64,000 nt of DNA. Origin: Diabrotica undecimpunctata. Taxonomy: Eukaryota; Arthropoda; Insecta; Coleoptera; Chrysomelidae. The stretch is from the NCBI RefSeq assembly GCF_040954645.1, contig NC_092806.1, forward strand, positions 78,615,141 through 78,679,140, written 5' to 3'. Below the pieces are notes generated by a model, which ran no database searches, was not told where the DNA came from, and worked only from the letters and a program-made list of their open reading frames with translations. Shown in pieces: positions 33,401-44,003 of this stretch. A program made the position numbers and the translations under genes. Numbering within the stretch: the first letter of the stretch is position 1; each line of letters starts with the position of its first letter.

Positions 33401-35757
33401 AGGAACGAGTTCTCGGATATTTTAGTAAAGTTCTTTCAAAACCTGAACGGAATTATTGCGTCACGAGAAGAGAACTTCTGGCAGTAGTGAAATCAGTAGA
33501 GCACTTCTATCAATACCTCTATGGCAGAAAGTTTCTAATCCGAACCGACCATGCCGCCCTTAAGTGGTTGATGCAGTTTAAGAATCCAGAGGGTCAGATA
33601 GCCAGGTGGATCGAACGACTCCAAGAATACGATTTTAAGATTGAGCACCGGGCCGGAGTTAGCCATAGAAACGCTGATTCTCTTTCCAGAAGGCCATGCC
33701 CAGCAGAGTGTTCCCACTGCAACAAAACGGAATCCAAGGAAGCAGCAGTGCTAAGAACGACGATTGTCAACGACGACTGGACGCCTACTAAGATCAGGGA
33801 AGAACAAGAGAGAGATCCGGTTATACAGAAAATCCGAAAATGGAAAGAGGAAAACCGTCGACCACCTTGGCAGGAAATATCAAACCTATGCTCAGTAGTT
33901 AAGACGTATTGGGCCCAGTGGGACTCATTTATCATCGAAGATGGCTTGCTCAAACGAGTCCTGGAAAATGATGACGGTTCGGAGAAGAGAAGACAGTTGG
34001 TGATCCCAAAGAGCAGAATAGCCGAAGTACTTCGTCAGTTACACGACAGTCCATCGGGAGGGCATTTTGGTGTAAGGAAAACCCTTCAGCGAATTCGGGA
34101 ACGGTTTTATTGGATGAACAGTTCCGACGATGTAAAAGACTGGTGTAAGAAATGTACTATTTGTGCCACGAGTAACGGGCCTTACCGAAAAAGGAGAGCT
34201 CCTATGAGACATTATAATGTTGGAAGCCCGTTTGAAAGAATAGCTTTGGATATCGCTGGGCCATTTCCAGAAAGTGAAAATGGAGGCAAGTACATGTTGG
34301 TAGTAATGGATTACTTTACTAAGTGGGTCGAGATTTATGCACTTCCAGACCAGAAGGCCGCCACCGTTGCAGATAAGTTGATCCAAGAATATATCAGCCG
34401 ATTTGGAGTGCCTTTGGAGATACATAGTGACCAAGGCAGGAACTTCGAAAGCGATATATTCCAAGGAATATGTGATAGACTAGGCATGAAGAAAACAAGA
34501 ACTACAGCATATCATCCGCAATCTGATGGTATGGTAGAACGGATGAATAGGACAGTCGGCAAGTATTTGACAAAGATGGTGTCCGATCATCAGCGAGACT
34601 GGGACCAATACCTTCCGTTCTTCACAATGGCCTACAGATCTGCTGTTAACGAATCAACAGGCCAGACACCAGCCAGAGTCCTATTCGGACGCGAAATGCG
34701 ACTACCTTGTGATCTAGAATTTGGGTGTCGACCTGGAGAAGATGTAGCAGGTGAAGATTATGTGACCGAATTACGAAGGAGAATGGACGATGTACATGAG
34801 TTGGTCCGTTCCCACCTTCAGATCGCTAGCGACCGAATGAAGAAACTGTACGATACACAAGCCGAAAAGGGTTGCTTTAAGAAGAACGACAAGGTCTGGC
34901 TCTATAACCCCAAGAAGCGAAAAGGTTGTTCTCCCAAATTGCAGCAGTTTTGGGAAGGCCCATACCTAATTATGGAGAAGATCAACGATGTCATCTACCG
35001 AATAAGCAAGATTCCGAGGGGAAAGCCGATGATAGTACACCATAACCGGCTGGCGTCTTTCGAAGGTGACCACGACGTAGATAAAGAAGTGGAGGTAAAC
35101 CAAGTCCAAGACGTGTCTGACCTCACGTTTGAGGAATTCATGGGTGCCTATGGAGGTACCGGTAAAGCAAGACATGGTGTTACCACTGAAGAAAAGCAAG
35201 ATCTACTCGCGCTCCCCGATGACTACTCGCTGGCCCTTACCATCCCGGCCAGTATCAAAGACGCACCAGGGTTGGCATCCGTCTTTCGAAGGAAGTTTGG
35301 TCGAGTTGCAGAACTTCAATGCCAAGTGCCAGCTCCCGGTAAAACCTTGAAACTCCAAGATGCATCACGTTACCTTTTCTACCTGGTAACAAAAGACACT
35401 GCCCGTGACCAACCTACCTACCGATATGTATGGGAAGCCTTACTTCAATTGAGAGAGCACGTACTAGAGTCCGACGTGCAAAAGTTAGCCATGCCAAACT
35501 TGGAGTGCCGCCAATTAGATTGGAGGGTTATCCGAAATATGGTGGAGGAGATCTTCAAAGACACCGAAGTCCAGGTGTTAGTCTGTTGCAATCCGCTAAG
35601 TACCTTGTGCGGAGAGAAAACCGTCCCTTGTCATTTTTATACAACTGGAAGTTGTAAAAGAGGGTCCAGTTGCCGATACCAGCATACAGTTCCGGTTCCA
35701 GTCCCGACAAGGTTCCAGGAGGAACCATCTTTTAAGAGGGGGGCAATGTTACGATAA
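30424..35757 (+). CDS. Gypsy gag-pol polyprotein with macrodomain-like and CCCH C-terminus
   Basis: In-frame ATG at 30430, about 1775 residues, no internal stop. Order: coiled-coil-like KVSGD/SLENK repeats (about 10-90); retrotransposon Gag core (FDGKSSWNNYMKQFESAARA); aspartic protease DTG (about 414); reverse transcriptase YLDD (about 825); RNase H (DTDASNVGIG, about 973); integrase HHCC finger and D-D-E (LDIAG, HSDQG, MVERMN, about 1200-1370). About 1596-1720 resembles the OARD1/TARG1 macrodomain: SLAL...LASVFRRKFGRVAELQ, RYLFYLVTK, QPTY, LAMPNLEC. A finger CHFYTTGSCKRGSSCRYQH follows (1734-1752). A 65-bp deletion near 31500 removed the CCHC knuckle and put gag and pol into one frame. No env, no chromodomain. 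Confidence 0.93.
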   Translation: MKMLSISKLENKVSDDISKVSSNVAKVSGDVAKVSGDVAKVSGDIASLENKVSGDIASLESKVSNEISSLESKVSANISKVTSEISALDDRVSSLKNQVAADMLAFEEKIWKEMERKMEETGTAERGNNPITVEIKEDETKCKLETRPKFEGSGGSIHVKVPTFDGKSSWNNYMKQFESAARANGWSEKEKAVNLTIALRGDALDVLQTIAVEETDDFEQLKKRLNMRYGHEHLEHVYQSQLKNRRQKKDEALQEYEVDIARLVRYAYPTAPEDMMEKLAVQTFIDGLRDHEMQRTLRLARHKTLVDVLSAALEYESATQASGGYSKVRTVKEEGDEDKLDQLVNMMKIITCKKTKTIKSRNSPSGKPERVGFRGAASTRNFSKDPLILIASLKCREDSVYVDGEINGKRHTLLVDTGATRTIIRPTVINSRKKLLPTRLRLRTATGENANIHGEIQVQLGIGAEKFVHTVIVADIEEDVILGMDVMNMHGFQLDFKNKVIKVGNEEVFLHPHNDNTVQAAITEDTVVPARSETIIVARLQGIVDEGRPVMMEPWNHDDEVGRGIIIGKELVTSAKEIPVRLINVNDYPVTIKKETKVGTCVPVTSIIRQATTSDNSNDKFDQMVAVAGQSLNQMEKRKLREFLRQYRDIFVPKGGKTGRTTVVKHKIDTGNAKPIRQTARRLPQAKREEAETIVQEMKKDGVIEPSTSPWVSPVVLVKKKDGTTRFCVDYRLLNNVTKKDSYPLPRIDDTLDTLAGSKLFSTLDLKSGYWQVEMDPVDKEKTAFTTGSGLWQFNVMPFGLCNAPATFERLMENVLRGLSWKTCLVYLDDIIVLGETFADHLRNLENVFNRLKAAQLMLNPKKCQLFQGRVNYLGHIVSKEGVAVDKGKIDSIKEWPKPTDKHQVRSFLGLCTYYRRFIKKFADIAKPLTRLTKEAREYRWDIDCQNAFETLKKHLITAPILGYPLPEGEFILDTDASNVGIGGVLSQIQGGQERVLGYFSKVLSKPERNYCVTRRELLAVVKSVEHFYQYLYGRKFLIRTDHAALKWLMQFKNPEGQIARWIERLQEYDFKIEHRAGVSHRNADSLSRRPCPAECSHCNKTESKEAAVLRTTIVNDDWTPTKIREEQERDPVIQKIRKWKEENRRPPWQEISNLCSVVKTYWAQWDSFIIEDGLLKRVLENDDGSEKRRQLVIPKSRIAEVLRQLHDSPSGGHFGVRKTLQRIRERFYWMNSSDDVKDWCKKCTICATSNGPYRKRRAPMRHYNVGSPFERIALDIAGPFPESENGGKYMLVVMDYFTKWVEIYALPDQKAATVADKLIQEYISRFGVPLEIHSDQGRNFESDIFQGICDRLGMKKTRTTAYHPQSDGMVERMNRTVGKYLTKMVSDHQRDWDQYLPFFTMAYRSAVNESTGQTPARVLFGREMRLPCDLEFGCRPGEDVAGEDYVTELRRRMDDVHELVRSHLQIASDRMKKLYDTQAEKGCFKKNDKVWLYNPKKRKGCSPKLQQFWEGPYLIMEKINDVIYRISKIPRGKPMIVHHNRLASFEGDHDVDKEVEVNQVQDVSDLTFEEFMGAYGGTGKARHGVTTEEKQDLLALPDDYSLALTIPASIKDAPGLASVFRRKFGRVAELQCQVPAPGKTLKLQDASRYLFYLVTKDTARDQPTYRYVWEALLQLREHVLESDVQKLAMPNLECRQLDWRVIRNMVEEIFKDTEVQVLVCCNPLSTLCGEKTVPCHFYTTGSCKRGSSCRYQHTVPVPVPTRFQEEPSFKRGAMLR
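35209..35592 (+). other. Macrodomain-like region (OARD1/TARG1 type) in Gypsy pol, copy 1
   Basis: From ALPDDYSLALTIPASI to EVQVLVCC. The order of blocks matches the OARD1 macrodomain from its second strand to its end: SLA-start, LAxxFRRKFG, RYLFYLVTK, QPTY..V..AL..LREH, LAMP, LDW..I..M.EEIF, V.VLV. Known: OARD1 removes ADP-ribose from Glu/Asp using a Lys (in YLITK) and an Asp in a GCGLD loop. Seen: the Lys of YLVTK is kept, but GCGLD is replaced by ECRQLD-type sequence and the GAGIA loop by APGLA. Inferred: the fold is retained, and binding or hydrolysis is uncertain. Confidence 0.75.
35735..35745 (+). other. Polypurine tract of Gypsy copy 1
   Basis: AAGAGGGGGGC immediately before the 3' LTR, the expected plus-strand primer site; identical in copy 2. 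Confidence 0.75.
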
Positions 35758-36087
35758 ATATACTGGCCTAAATATATGATGACTAATAATTCTGTTTTGT
35801 TGTAGAAATTTGGCGAAGGATCTAGATTCAAATTATGGTGAATCCTCCAACTAGATGTTCTCGACTATTCTAGTATATCAGGATTTCGTATATAAATACA
35901 ACATTTTTATATGGAGGGACAGTTAATTCTGACGACCCGCGGCCGCGATATTTATTGTTACGCTCGCCTAAATAAATTATGTGTATTATTCGTTTAAATA
36001 AATTGATATAAATTATTGTGCCTTTTAATGAATTAAGACAAGAACAAGACATTATAAATTAAATAGACATAAATAAATATCATTTCA
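35747..36087 (+). repeat. Gypsy copy 1, 3' LTR
   Basis: 341 bp. Matches the 5' LTR except near GGCGAAGG versus GGCATAGG and CAGGATT versus CAGTATT. Confidence 0.95.
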
Positions 36088-36091
36088 TTAT

Positions 36092-38413
36092 TATGCCGGA
36101 CAACAATATATTTCTACTACTGCAAACCATATTCAGTAAAAAGGTGATAAGTGTCTTTAATACATTTTACGTGTATGATTTATTAAAATTTCTCTTCCAT
36201 ATCGACTAGTAAAAACCTTTAAGTACACTTACTGCATTCTACCTGAAAACGGGTTGAGTTAAAATTTAGAAATGGTTACTAAGCTAAACCCATAAATGAT
36301 CTTTATAACACATACACAGATAGAATAACTGAAGACAACAGTTCAATTGTTGATGATTCTGAGAACAATATAGCCTCAATGATGGAATCCATTTTTGATA
36401 TTGACTTTTCAGATGTAGACCCCACATATCAGCCAAGTGAAGAGGGATCGCTCTCTCTAGGAAGTGTATATGATTTACACACTTTGATAGCCTAAATAAT
36501 GAGAAAAAAAATACTGAAATAGGTGCACCCACGAACAATTTAGTGTCAACTGAAATAGCTAGTTGGATATTAAATCTACTTCTTGACAAAGCATGGAAAG
36601 ACGTACGTCCACTAAAACGTTGGAGAAAAGCTAACCCCAAAGATTGGGTAATAAATGTCGCAAAAAGAAGGCGTGCTGAGGGTTTGCCTTATAAGATAAA
36701 AAAGACCATAGACCAGCAATGCCAAAACCAGTTAATTGTTCCGAGTGCTTTTACAAATGTGCCAGTTATGTCAGCGAAGATAACAGACAAAGACTATGTC
36801 GTGATTATTGAAAGTTAGAATATATAGGCCAGAAACATTTTCTTATTGCACGTATTAAAACGGAGCCACCAAAGAGAGTCGTTGCAGTCCGTTGAAGTTT
36901 AAAAAACCACGTGCATTTTCCAAAAAGTGTTACTTTTCTTTGAATGGTCAAGACATACAGGTATGTGAGAAATTTCTTTGTAAGACACTTTGTAATCAGA
37001 GTCGTTAATACAAGATGTTGTAAGAAAAACTGATTCTAGGCTGTTATGCAGATACGGATAAAAGAGGCAAGCATACACCGCCAAATAAAACAAGCAGTAA
37101 AACCCGAAAAATCGTGAAGGCTCATATTGAGTCTTTTCCAACCATGGGCCCACATTATATTCGCCAAAGTTCAAAGCGTAGATATTTGGACAAAAATTTA
37201 AGTATAAGAAAAATGTACCAACTTTTTATAAATCACTATGTGCAGAAGAAACTGGAAGGTGTTAGCGAAATTACATATCAAAGAATATTTTCTAACGACT
37301 ATAATTTAAGCTTTTTTGTTGCTAAAAAAGATCAATGTTTAGTTTGTAATAAATATGATAGGGCTAATCCAACTGACAAATCGGATTTAGAAGACAGTTA
37401 CAGAGAACATCAGAAAAGAAAAGAAGTATGTAATCTTAAAAAACAAAATGATAAGAAAAGATCTAATGAACAACGGAATTTTGTTTCAGTTACTTTCGAT
37501 CTACAGGCCGTACTACAGATTCCAAGTGGATTGACTGGAAAACTATATTATTCTCGAAAATTATGTGTCTACAATTTGTGTGTATATGAAGCCGCATTAC
37601 CAAATGCAGCTTACTGTCTTGACTGGTCAGAAATTAACGGTAGACAAGGAAGTTCTGAAATAGAAAGCATTATACTCCACTACTTATCAAAATGTGTTCC
37701 AGAATATGTAAGTGAAATAAGTTTATTTTCTGATACCTGCAGAGGACAGAATCCGTTTAAATATTATTGAACACAAATTTTTAGATTCTGGACATTCCTA
37801 TATGGAAGTTGACTCTATGCAGAGTAGTAACGAAACCGCTAAAAAACACAGATCTATCTATGGGATGCCAGATTGCTTGTCTGTTTTTCAAAATGCAAGA
37901 GGAAATAGAAATATTAAGGTTGATGATAAAAAAGTATGTATAGAACCATACAAAGGTAAAGAATTTAAATAGTACGACTTTTATGATTTAAAAAATGTGT
38001 CACACACTTTAATTAAAAACCGGACAAAAGACCAAAACGGCGAAAAAATAATGTGGTTGAAGATAAAAAGAATGAGATTCGTGAAAGGAGAGACAAACAG
38101 AATCTATTTTAATTATGACATGTTAACAAGCTTCAATTATTTCCTTACTGATACTGCACGGCAGTCAACAAGAAAAAAGCACGCCAAGTTATCAACTAAT
38201 TCAAGCAATCTTGAAGAACTTAAGCGACTTTATGATGGACATTTGAAAATTAGCATAGCAAAAAAGAGAGATTTGGTACAGCTATAAGCTAGTAAGGGAG
38301 TGATACCGGAGGAATATCGCGGGTGGTATCGTAATTTGAAAACGGGAAATGATGTAACAAACATCTTGCCAGAGCCTGCTTTCAGTGACGAATCGGACGA
38401 GGAATCCTCATAA
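36092..38413 (+). pseudogene. Transposase of the split DNA transposon (DDE-like), decayed
   Basis: Blocks in changing frames: an acidic N-terminal piece with DVDPTYQPSEE (near 36415); DVRPLKRWRKANPKDW (36600); a long open block at 37114-37770. That block has AKKDQCLVCNKYDRA, FVSVTFDLQAVLQIPSGLTG, YYSRKLCVYNLCVYE and SLFSDTCRGQNPF. Then come FLDSGHSYMEVDSMQ (37785), WLKIKRMRF (38050) and GVIPEEYRGWYRNL near 38300. I recognise the family as widespread in insects. The D in FDLQ, D in FSDTC and E in MEVDS are likely the DDE triad (inference). Several frameshifts and stops make it inactive. Confidence 0.75.
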
Positions 38414-38901
38414 TAATAATATTGTTATTATTATATTCGAAATAAATTTGATTTTTTCTATAAAACTGCCTGTCATTCATATAAACAATAACTATAACTA
38501 CACACAGCTGTCAATAAAATTTTCAGGGAAAACCAGTTAAATGTCATAAATATCGACTAATACTCATATCTCGATCACAAAACTGGACAGTATTATACTT
38601 GGTTTATTATATTTGTGTTAAATATGTTATTTGAAGAGTAATTGATTTATCTAGATTTACAGGTAAAACCAGTTAAGTGATAGCATTTCCAACTTAAATT
38701 TAGGATTAGTCAGATAGGTGTCTCAACTTTTTCAAACTAATGATAGAATATCATTTCAGATATATGCATCTTTCACTAGAATACCTAATATCAAAAACAA
38801 GCTGACTGCTTAATTCACAATATAAAACTAAACTTTAAAAACGTTTTTTCTCGATTTCGGTATTCCGACATTTACCTGGTTTTCGCAGTATACCGACGAT
38901 A
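38414..38901. other. 3' subterminal region of the DNA transposon
   Basis: Non-coding. Contains repeated AAAACCAGTTAAxTG words and ends in the right terminal inverted repeat (about 38868-38901). Confidence 0.7.
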
Positions 38902-39861
38902 TATGATAAGAGGCCATTTGAAGTATATATAGAAGACAGGAACGATCAGTTAAATGTTGGAAATTATAAATATTTAGCAATTGCAAGAGAAATCTTTGAT
39001 TTACAACAAAACGATATGTTTAAGACTCACAAAAAAGGGATAAATAGAATTAGTGTGGAATTTAAAAATAGAAATGCAACAAATAACTTTCTTTAAAATA
39101 ATTTGCTAAAAGAAAAATGTTATGATGTATTTATACCCAACAAAAATGTTACATGCAAGGGAATAATCCAATTTATTGACAAAAAATTTAGAGATGATGT
39201 CTTGCTAAAATACTCAGAACCAAATCCTAAAAACTGTAAAATTATAAATGTAAAGAGATTTAAAATAAAAGCAAAGCCAGATCAGATTATTAATTATACA
39301 TGTAGTAATAGTCAAGGAAGCGAGGAAACACCTGCAAGGGGAGATCGTGGTGAGATGGTAAATTTAGTTCCAACTGGAACTGTTTGCTATACCTTCACTG
39401 GGACATCTTTGCCAAGAGGTGTTCTAATTTGTGAAATAGAGCATAGGGTTCTGCCTTATATTATGCCAGTGATTCAGGGCTACAAATGCTTGAATTATGG
39501 GCATACAAAAAATTTATGTAAAACAAAAAATAACAAATGTATTAATTGTGCGGAAATTTACGATTTTAATCAAAGATGCATTATGAAATGTGTACATTGT
39601 AATAGTGATAATCACAATAGCACAAGTAGACAATGTCCAGAATATATCAGACAAAAAAAAATAAGAGAGATGATGTCTCTAGAAAATATATCTTTCTTTG
39701 AGGAAATAGAGAAGATACCTAAGGTTAAAAATAATAAAAAATTCAATGTGCACTCTTTGGATTTTCCCAGCTTGCCAGCTAAGGAAAATTCAGACATAGA
39801 CATACCCCTAAAGTCACGCAGAACAGCGTATGTAGCCAATCAAGTAAAGACAAATACATAA
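38902..39861 (+). pseudogene. I-like LINE ORF1, 3' part
   Basis: Resumes DKRPFEVYIEDRNDQLN after the transposon. One stop near 39094 (NNFL then stop) precedes the open block 39103-39861. That block holds FIPNKNVTCKGIIQFID, LVPTGTVCYTFTGTSLP, a degenerate finger YKCLNYGHTKNLC and two more knuckles (CINCAEIYDFNQRC, CVHCNSDNHNSTSRQC). This is the nucleic-acid-binding ORF1 of I-like elements; one knuckle cysteine has become Asn. Confidence 0.82.
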
Positions 39862-40176
39862 TAGTGTTGCAGTCAAAGCAAAGAAAAGACCAGCCCCATA
39901 CCAGAGCGCAACAAAAAGAAATTCAGAACATAATGATTTTTTATTAAATCCTTATGGAAGGATACATACAGAAAAAACATATTTTTATTAACACAAGTTA
40001 TAACAATAATGAATGGAATGTAACTACCCCTTGAAGGGATGACTCTCAGTCTCTCCAGGTTATAATGAATATAGCTACTAAATTAAACAAAACAGATAGA
40101 GAACATGTTTCTAATTTTATCACAAAATTAAAAACAGAAAATGTTGATTCATCCATAGGAAAGGATGACAAATATA
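39862..40176. other. ORF1-ORF2 intergenic part of the LINE
   Basis: About 310 bp with remnants of coding sequence but no clear domain. Confidence 0.4.
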
Positions 40177-43100
40177 ATGACATATAATCAATATAACAAA
40201 GCACAAGGATGTTTCACACTTATGCGGTGGAACATCAGAAGTCTTAAAGCAAATTATGATAATTTAAATATATTTATTAATTATATCAAACCAGATATAG
40301 TTCTAATAAATTAAACCTGGACAGATAATAGTTTTATCTTTAGAATAAAAAATTATTATGTATATAGAGATGATAGATATGATGGATATGCTGGCATCAT
40401 GATTTTAGTTAAGAATTGCTTTGATCATAAGCTAGTATAGGAATATCCGACTGTGGTAGTGGAGAAAATCTTCAAATAATAGGTACAAGACTGAAAAAAT
40501 TTAAACTAAATCATTAATAGTCATTAGTCATTAATATTTATAATCCTTCTGGTAAAAAGATCACAAAACCATTATGGAATAATATAGTTCAAAATATTGG
40601 TACACCCGATATAATTGTGGGGGATCTAAATGCTCATGATCCATTATGGGGCTGTTCTATTAGTGATTATAATGGAAACATAATAAAGGAATCCTTAGAG
40701 GAAGATCAATTAGTAATAATAAATTATGGAACCCCTCCTAGAATGGTATTGCCTGGTCAGAACCCATCAGCAGTAGATCTAACCATTGTCATTTAAAATA
40801 TTGCAACCAAGTGTCATTGGTGGGTATATTCTGACACTGGACGTAGTGATCATTTCCCAATAGTATGCGAATACAATCAAATCCAGACATCTACAAGTCC
40901 ACCGCCATGTAGAAAACGTAATTTTAAAAAAGCAAAATGGTCTAGATATGCAGATACTATTGAAAAGAAAATTCATGTTCTACATGATGTAAGATATGAT
41001 GAATGCTATGAAATAATCAACTCAAGCACACAAGAAAATATTTCATATCATATGTACAAGCCGAACGGTAAGAGTGTACCCTGGTGGGACGATGAATGTG
41101 AGCAATTGATATTAAAAAGAAAAAAATCAATTAAGAATTACATTGAAAATCAGACGTTGGAAAACTACATAAATTGTAATAAAGTAAAGGCTTTTGTGAA
41201 AAGGTAACTTTACATTAAGAAAAGGATGAGTTTTAGAGTATTTTGTGGGACCCTTAATCGAGATACACCAATTAGGAAAATCTGGAATACAGTTAAGAAA
41301 TTTAAAACATTTTTTGGCAATAGAAATACAATTTCTCCCAATAAAGAAATTTGTATAAATATTCTAAACAGCTTAACCTCTTGTAATGTAAATCCCTACT
41401 TTACCTTGTTAAACGATAATAATGAAAGTGTTCAATCCATTACATTTAATGAGTATAAAAATATTATATACTCCAAACAAGATAAAGCAACAGGGTTAGA
41501 TAATGTATCATATTCTATGATTAAAAATCTACCCCTAATAGCACATTTTCATCTTATTAAAATTTTTAATGATATCATAAAAATGAGTAAAATTCCTTTT
41601 GAATGGAAACAAACATTAATATTACCTTTTTTGAAACCTACTACATGCCCAGATAATCCAGAGAGCTATAGACCAATTGCCCTAACTTCATGTGTAGGTA
41701 AGGTACTGGAAAATATAATTAAGAATATAATAGAATGGTTTGTAGAACACAACAGCATTTTATCGCAGAATCAAATAGGGTTCCGCAAAGAACTTGGTTG
41801 CAATCATGCACATATACTATTAATATATAATACTATATATAACTACTACTACTAAGGATTTCCACAGTTTTCACAGTTTTCCTTCACTCAACCGTTTTCT
41901 CCAATTTTCCCTGTCATTTCAGTCTCCATCTCGCAGGGTTCTTTTCTCCATAGCCTCGTCGATTTCATCTCTGAATGACCTTCGGGGTCTTCTTCCAATC
42001 GGGCTCCATTCTGTGATTTTGTTTATCCAGCGTCCTCTGTCCGCTCTTCTGACGTGGCCGTACCAGGATAGTCTCTCTACTATATATTATACTATCATAT
42101 ATAGTACTTAATGCATTTACTGATAAGAAGGTGGTATTAACTGTTTTTCTTGATCTAAAAGCTGCATATATGATAATGTAGATATATATCTGCTATATAA
42201 AAAAATGACCGAATTAAATATTCCTAGCGCATATAATAATTTAATATTTGAATTTTTGAATAATAGAATGATCTATGTGAGAGATAAGCAGAATGAAATA
42301 TTTGGACCCAACATTACAGATAGAGGTCTGGCTCAAGGGTCACCTCTGAGCCCACTTTTATTTAATGTGTACACTAAATCATTACATGATATTAAACCAG
42401 CCGAATTTAAGTTAATACAATACGCTGATGACCTAGCTCTTGTAGTAACTGGCAAAAATATAAATAATCTTATTAGAATTGCTAATAATTGTATTAGAGA
42501 CATTTTTTTTTATCTAACTAAAAATAAGCTTCCTGTATCAATAGATAAAACCTCAGCAATGATATTTAGTAATATGAGGAGCACAATAAATGACATACCT
42601 ACCTTTAACAATAGATGGACAGATCATTCCTATCAAAAACTCTATTAAATATTTAGGGTTAGATTTTAATAATTCTTTAAACTGGACAGAAAACATTAAA
42701 AATATTGAAACGAAAGCTCAAAAAGGAATGAATATAATGAGAGCATTTTGTGGCACATGGTGGGGAGCAGACCCTATTTCACTTCTGTTAATTTATAAAG
42801 GTATTATAAGATCACACCTTGATTACTATTTAAAGCTTTGAGGATTATCACAGGTTGTATGAGATCTACTCCTACTAATGCCTTATTAGCTGAGAGTGGA
42901 GAAACATCATTAGAAATCAGACGAAAAATCCTGTCTGCTAAATTTTATCTTAAAATCTCAGCTGATATAGAAAACCCATTGAATGTAATATTGTCTGAGC
43001 TAGAGTTCAAAATCAATAATCAGATAGGAATGTGGAAATTAAAAGAGACACCATATCTTATTTACATTAAAAGTAAATTTGATCAAGATCTTAAACAATT

Positions 43101-44003
43101 ATTTAAAGATAGTATTAAGTCCTGTTACCAGATTGAGCTAAAATACCAAATAGAAAGAATAAAAACAATATTCTCCAAAAACAAAAAAGGAGAAACATAT
43201 AGTAATCAACAATTTCTTAATGAATTCTCAACCATCTATGAAGAATTCACTTGGATATTTACAGATGGGTCATTAGAACCCAATTCAAGGGCAGTAGGGT
43301 TTCGAGTTCACATGAGCACATACAAATATGCACTGCTGAAATTATTGCCATTAATAAGGCAGTAGGAGTTTGCTTAGAAAAAAATATTAAAAAAGCAATA
43401 ATATTCTCTGATGCAAAAAGTGTAATCCAAAAATTACAAAGTACCTGTTGGGGAACAAATAACCACATTGTAAATTCAACTAAAAGATTAATACTTGAGG
43501 CCAATGAAGCAGGACTTGATATTATTATAGCCTGGATTCCAGGCCACTCAGGAGTAAAAGGGAATATTGTGGCAGATCAACTGGCGATTATAGGTAGAAC
43601 CCTAAATATCCTAGCTAACATAAAAATTGATAAAATGGACTATCCTTTCATTTATTACTCAAACACTAATAAATGAATTTAAACTTGATTGGCTTAAACA
43701 GTTTAAACAAAAGGGAAAGTGGTACCAACAATGTCAAAGCGAATTCTCTATAAAACCATGGTTTCATAAGTTTGCCTTTGTAGACCGTAGACACCTGACA
43801 ACAATTATTAGGTTACGAACAGGACATTGTTTGGCGCCAGATCATCTATTTAAAATTAACTGTATTGATTCCCCTTTTGGTGAGTGTGGGCAAATAGGAA
43901 GTATAATACACATCTTGCTAGAGTGTCCTATCAATAAGACACCACTATTTGATTTATATCAAAAATTTATTAAAGATGGATGCCCAACGTCCATTTCAGT
44001 ATA
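40177..44003 (+). pseudogene. I-like LINE ORF2 (APE, RT, RNase H), decayed
   Basis: Starts near ATG 40177, giving LMRWNIRSLKANYDNL. Endonuclease blocks: INxTWTDNSF (with a stop), DIIVGDLNAHDPLWG and YSDTGRSDHFPIV. RT blocks: DKATGLDNVSYSMIK, PESYRPIALTSCVGKVLE, LSQNQIGFRKELG, LAQGSPLSPLLFNVY and QYADDLALVV (near 42420). RNase H blocks: WIFTDGSLEPN, AEIIAINKAVG after a frame change, FSDAKSV and IAWIPGHSGVKGNIVADQLA. At least six stops or frame changes, plus one insertion, inactivate it. Confidence 0.85.
41841..42077 (-). mobile_element. 5'-truncated RTE LINE copy with 10-bp TSD
   Basis: Reverse complement of the last about 235 bp of the RTE element at 47186-50485 (from DYIEEKRLSWYGHVRRADRG to the TAGTAG tail). 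It is flanked by the perfect duplication TACTATATAT (41831-41840 and 42078-42087). It interrupts ORF2 of the I-like LINE in antisense. Confidence 0.93.

Larger units (their letters stand above)
29894..36087 (+). mobile_element. Gypsy LTR retrotransposon copy 1 (6194 bp)
   Basis: Two 341-bp LTRs (29894-30234 and 35747-36087) start TGTTACG and end ATTTCA. They differ at about three or four positions, so the insertion is recent. A 4-bp duplication, TTAT, flanks it (29890-29893 and 36088-36091). Internal order: primer-binding site, SAP-domain reading frame, a gag-pol frame (PR, RT, RNase H, IN), a macrodomain-like region, a CCCH finger and a polypurine tract. No env. It sits inside the DNA transposon at 29627-38901. 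Confidence 0.96.
29627..38901 (+). mobile_element. DNA transposon with 7-bp TSD, itself split by a Gypsy element
   Basis: Terminal inverted repeats begin TATCGTCGGTATACTGCG and continue GAAAACCAGGTAAATG on both ends (about 34 bp, perfect). The flanking target duplication is TACGACA (29620-29626) versus TATGATA (38902-38908), two transitions apart. Removing the element restores the LINE ORF1 frame. Several internal copies of GGTAAAACCAxxTAAxTG lie near the ends (about 29715, 38530, 38660). Without the Gypsy insertion it is about 3.1 kb. TIRs beginning TAY with a 6-7 bp duplication recall IS3EU or Dada-type superfamilies; I do not assign it. Confidence 0.85.

Noticed and set aside
35750..36087. 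Possible env gene in the Gypsy elements
   Set aside because: The pol frame runs to the polypurine tract and the LTR starts at once; there is no room for env in either copy.
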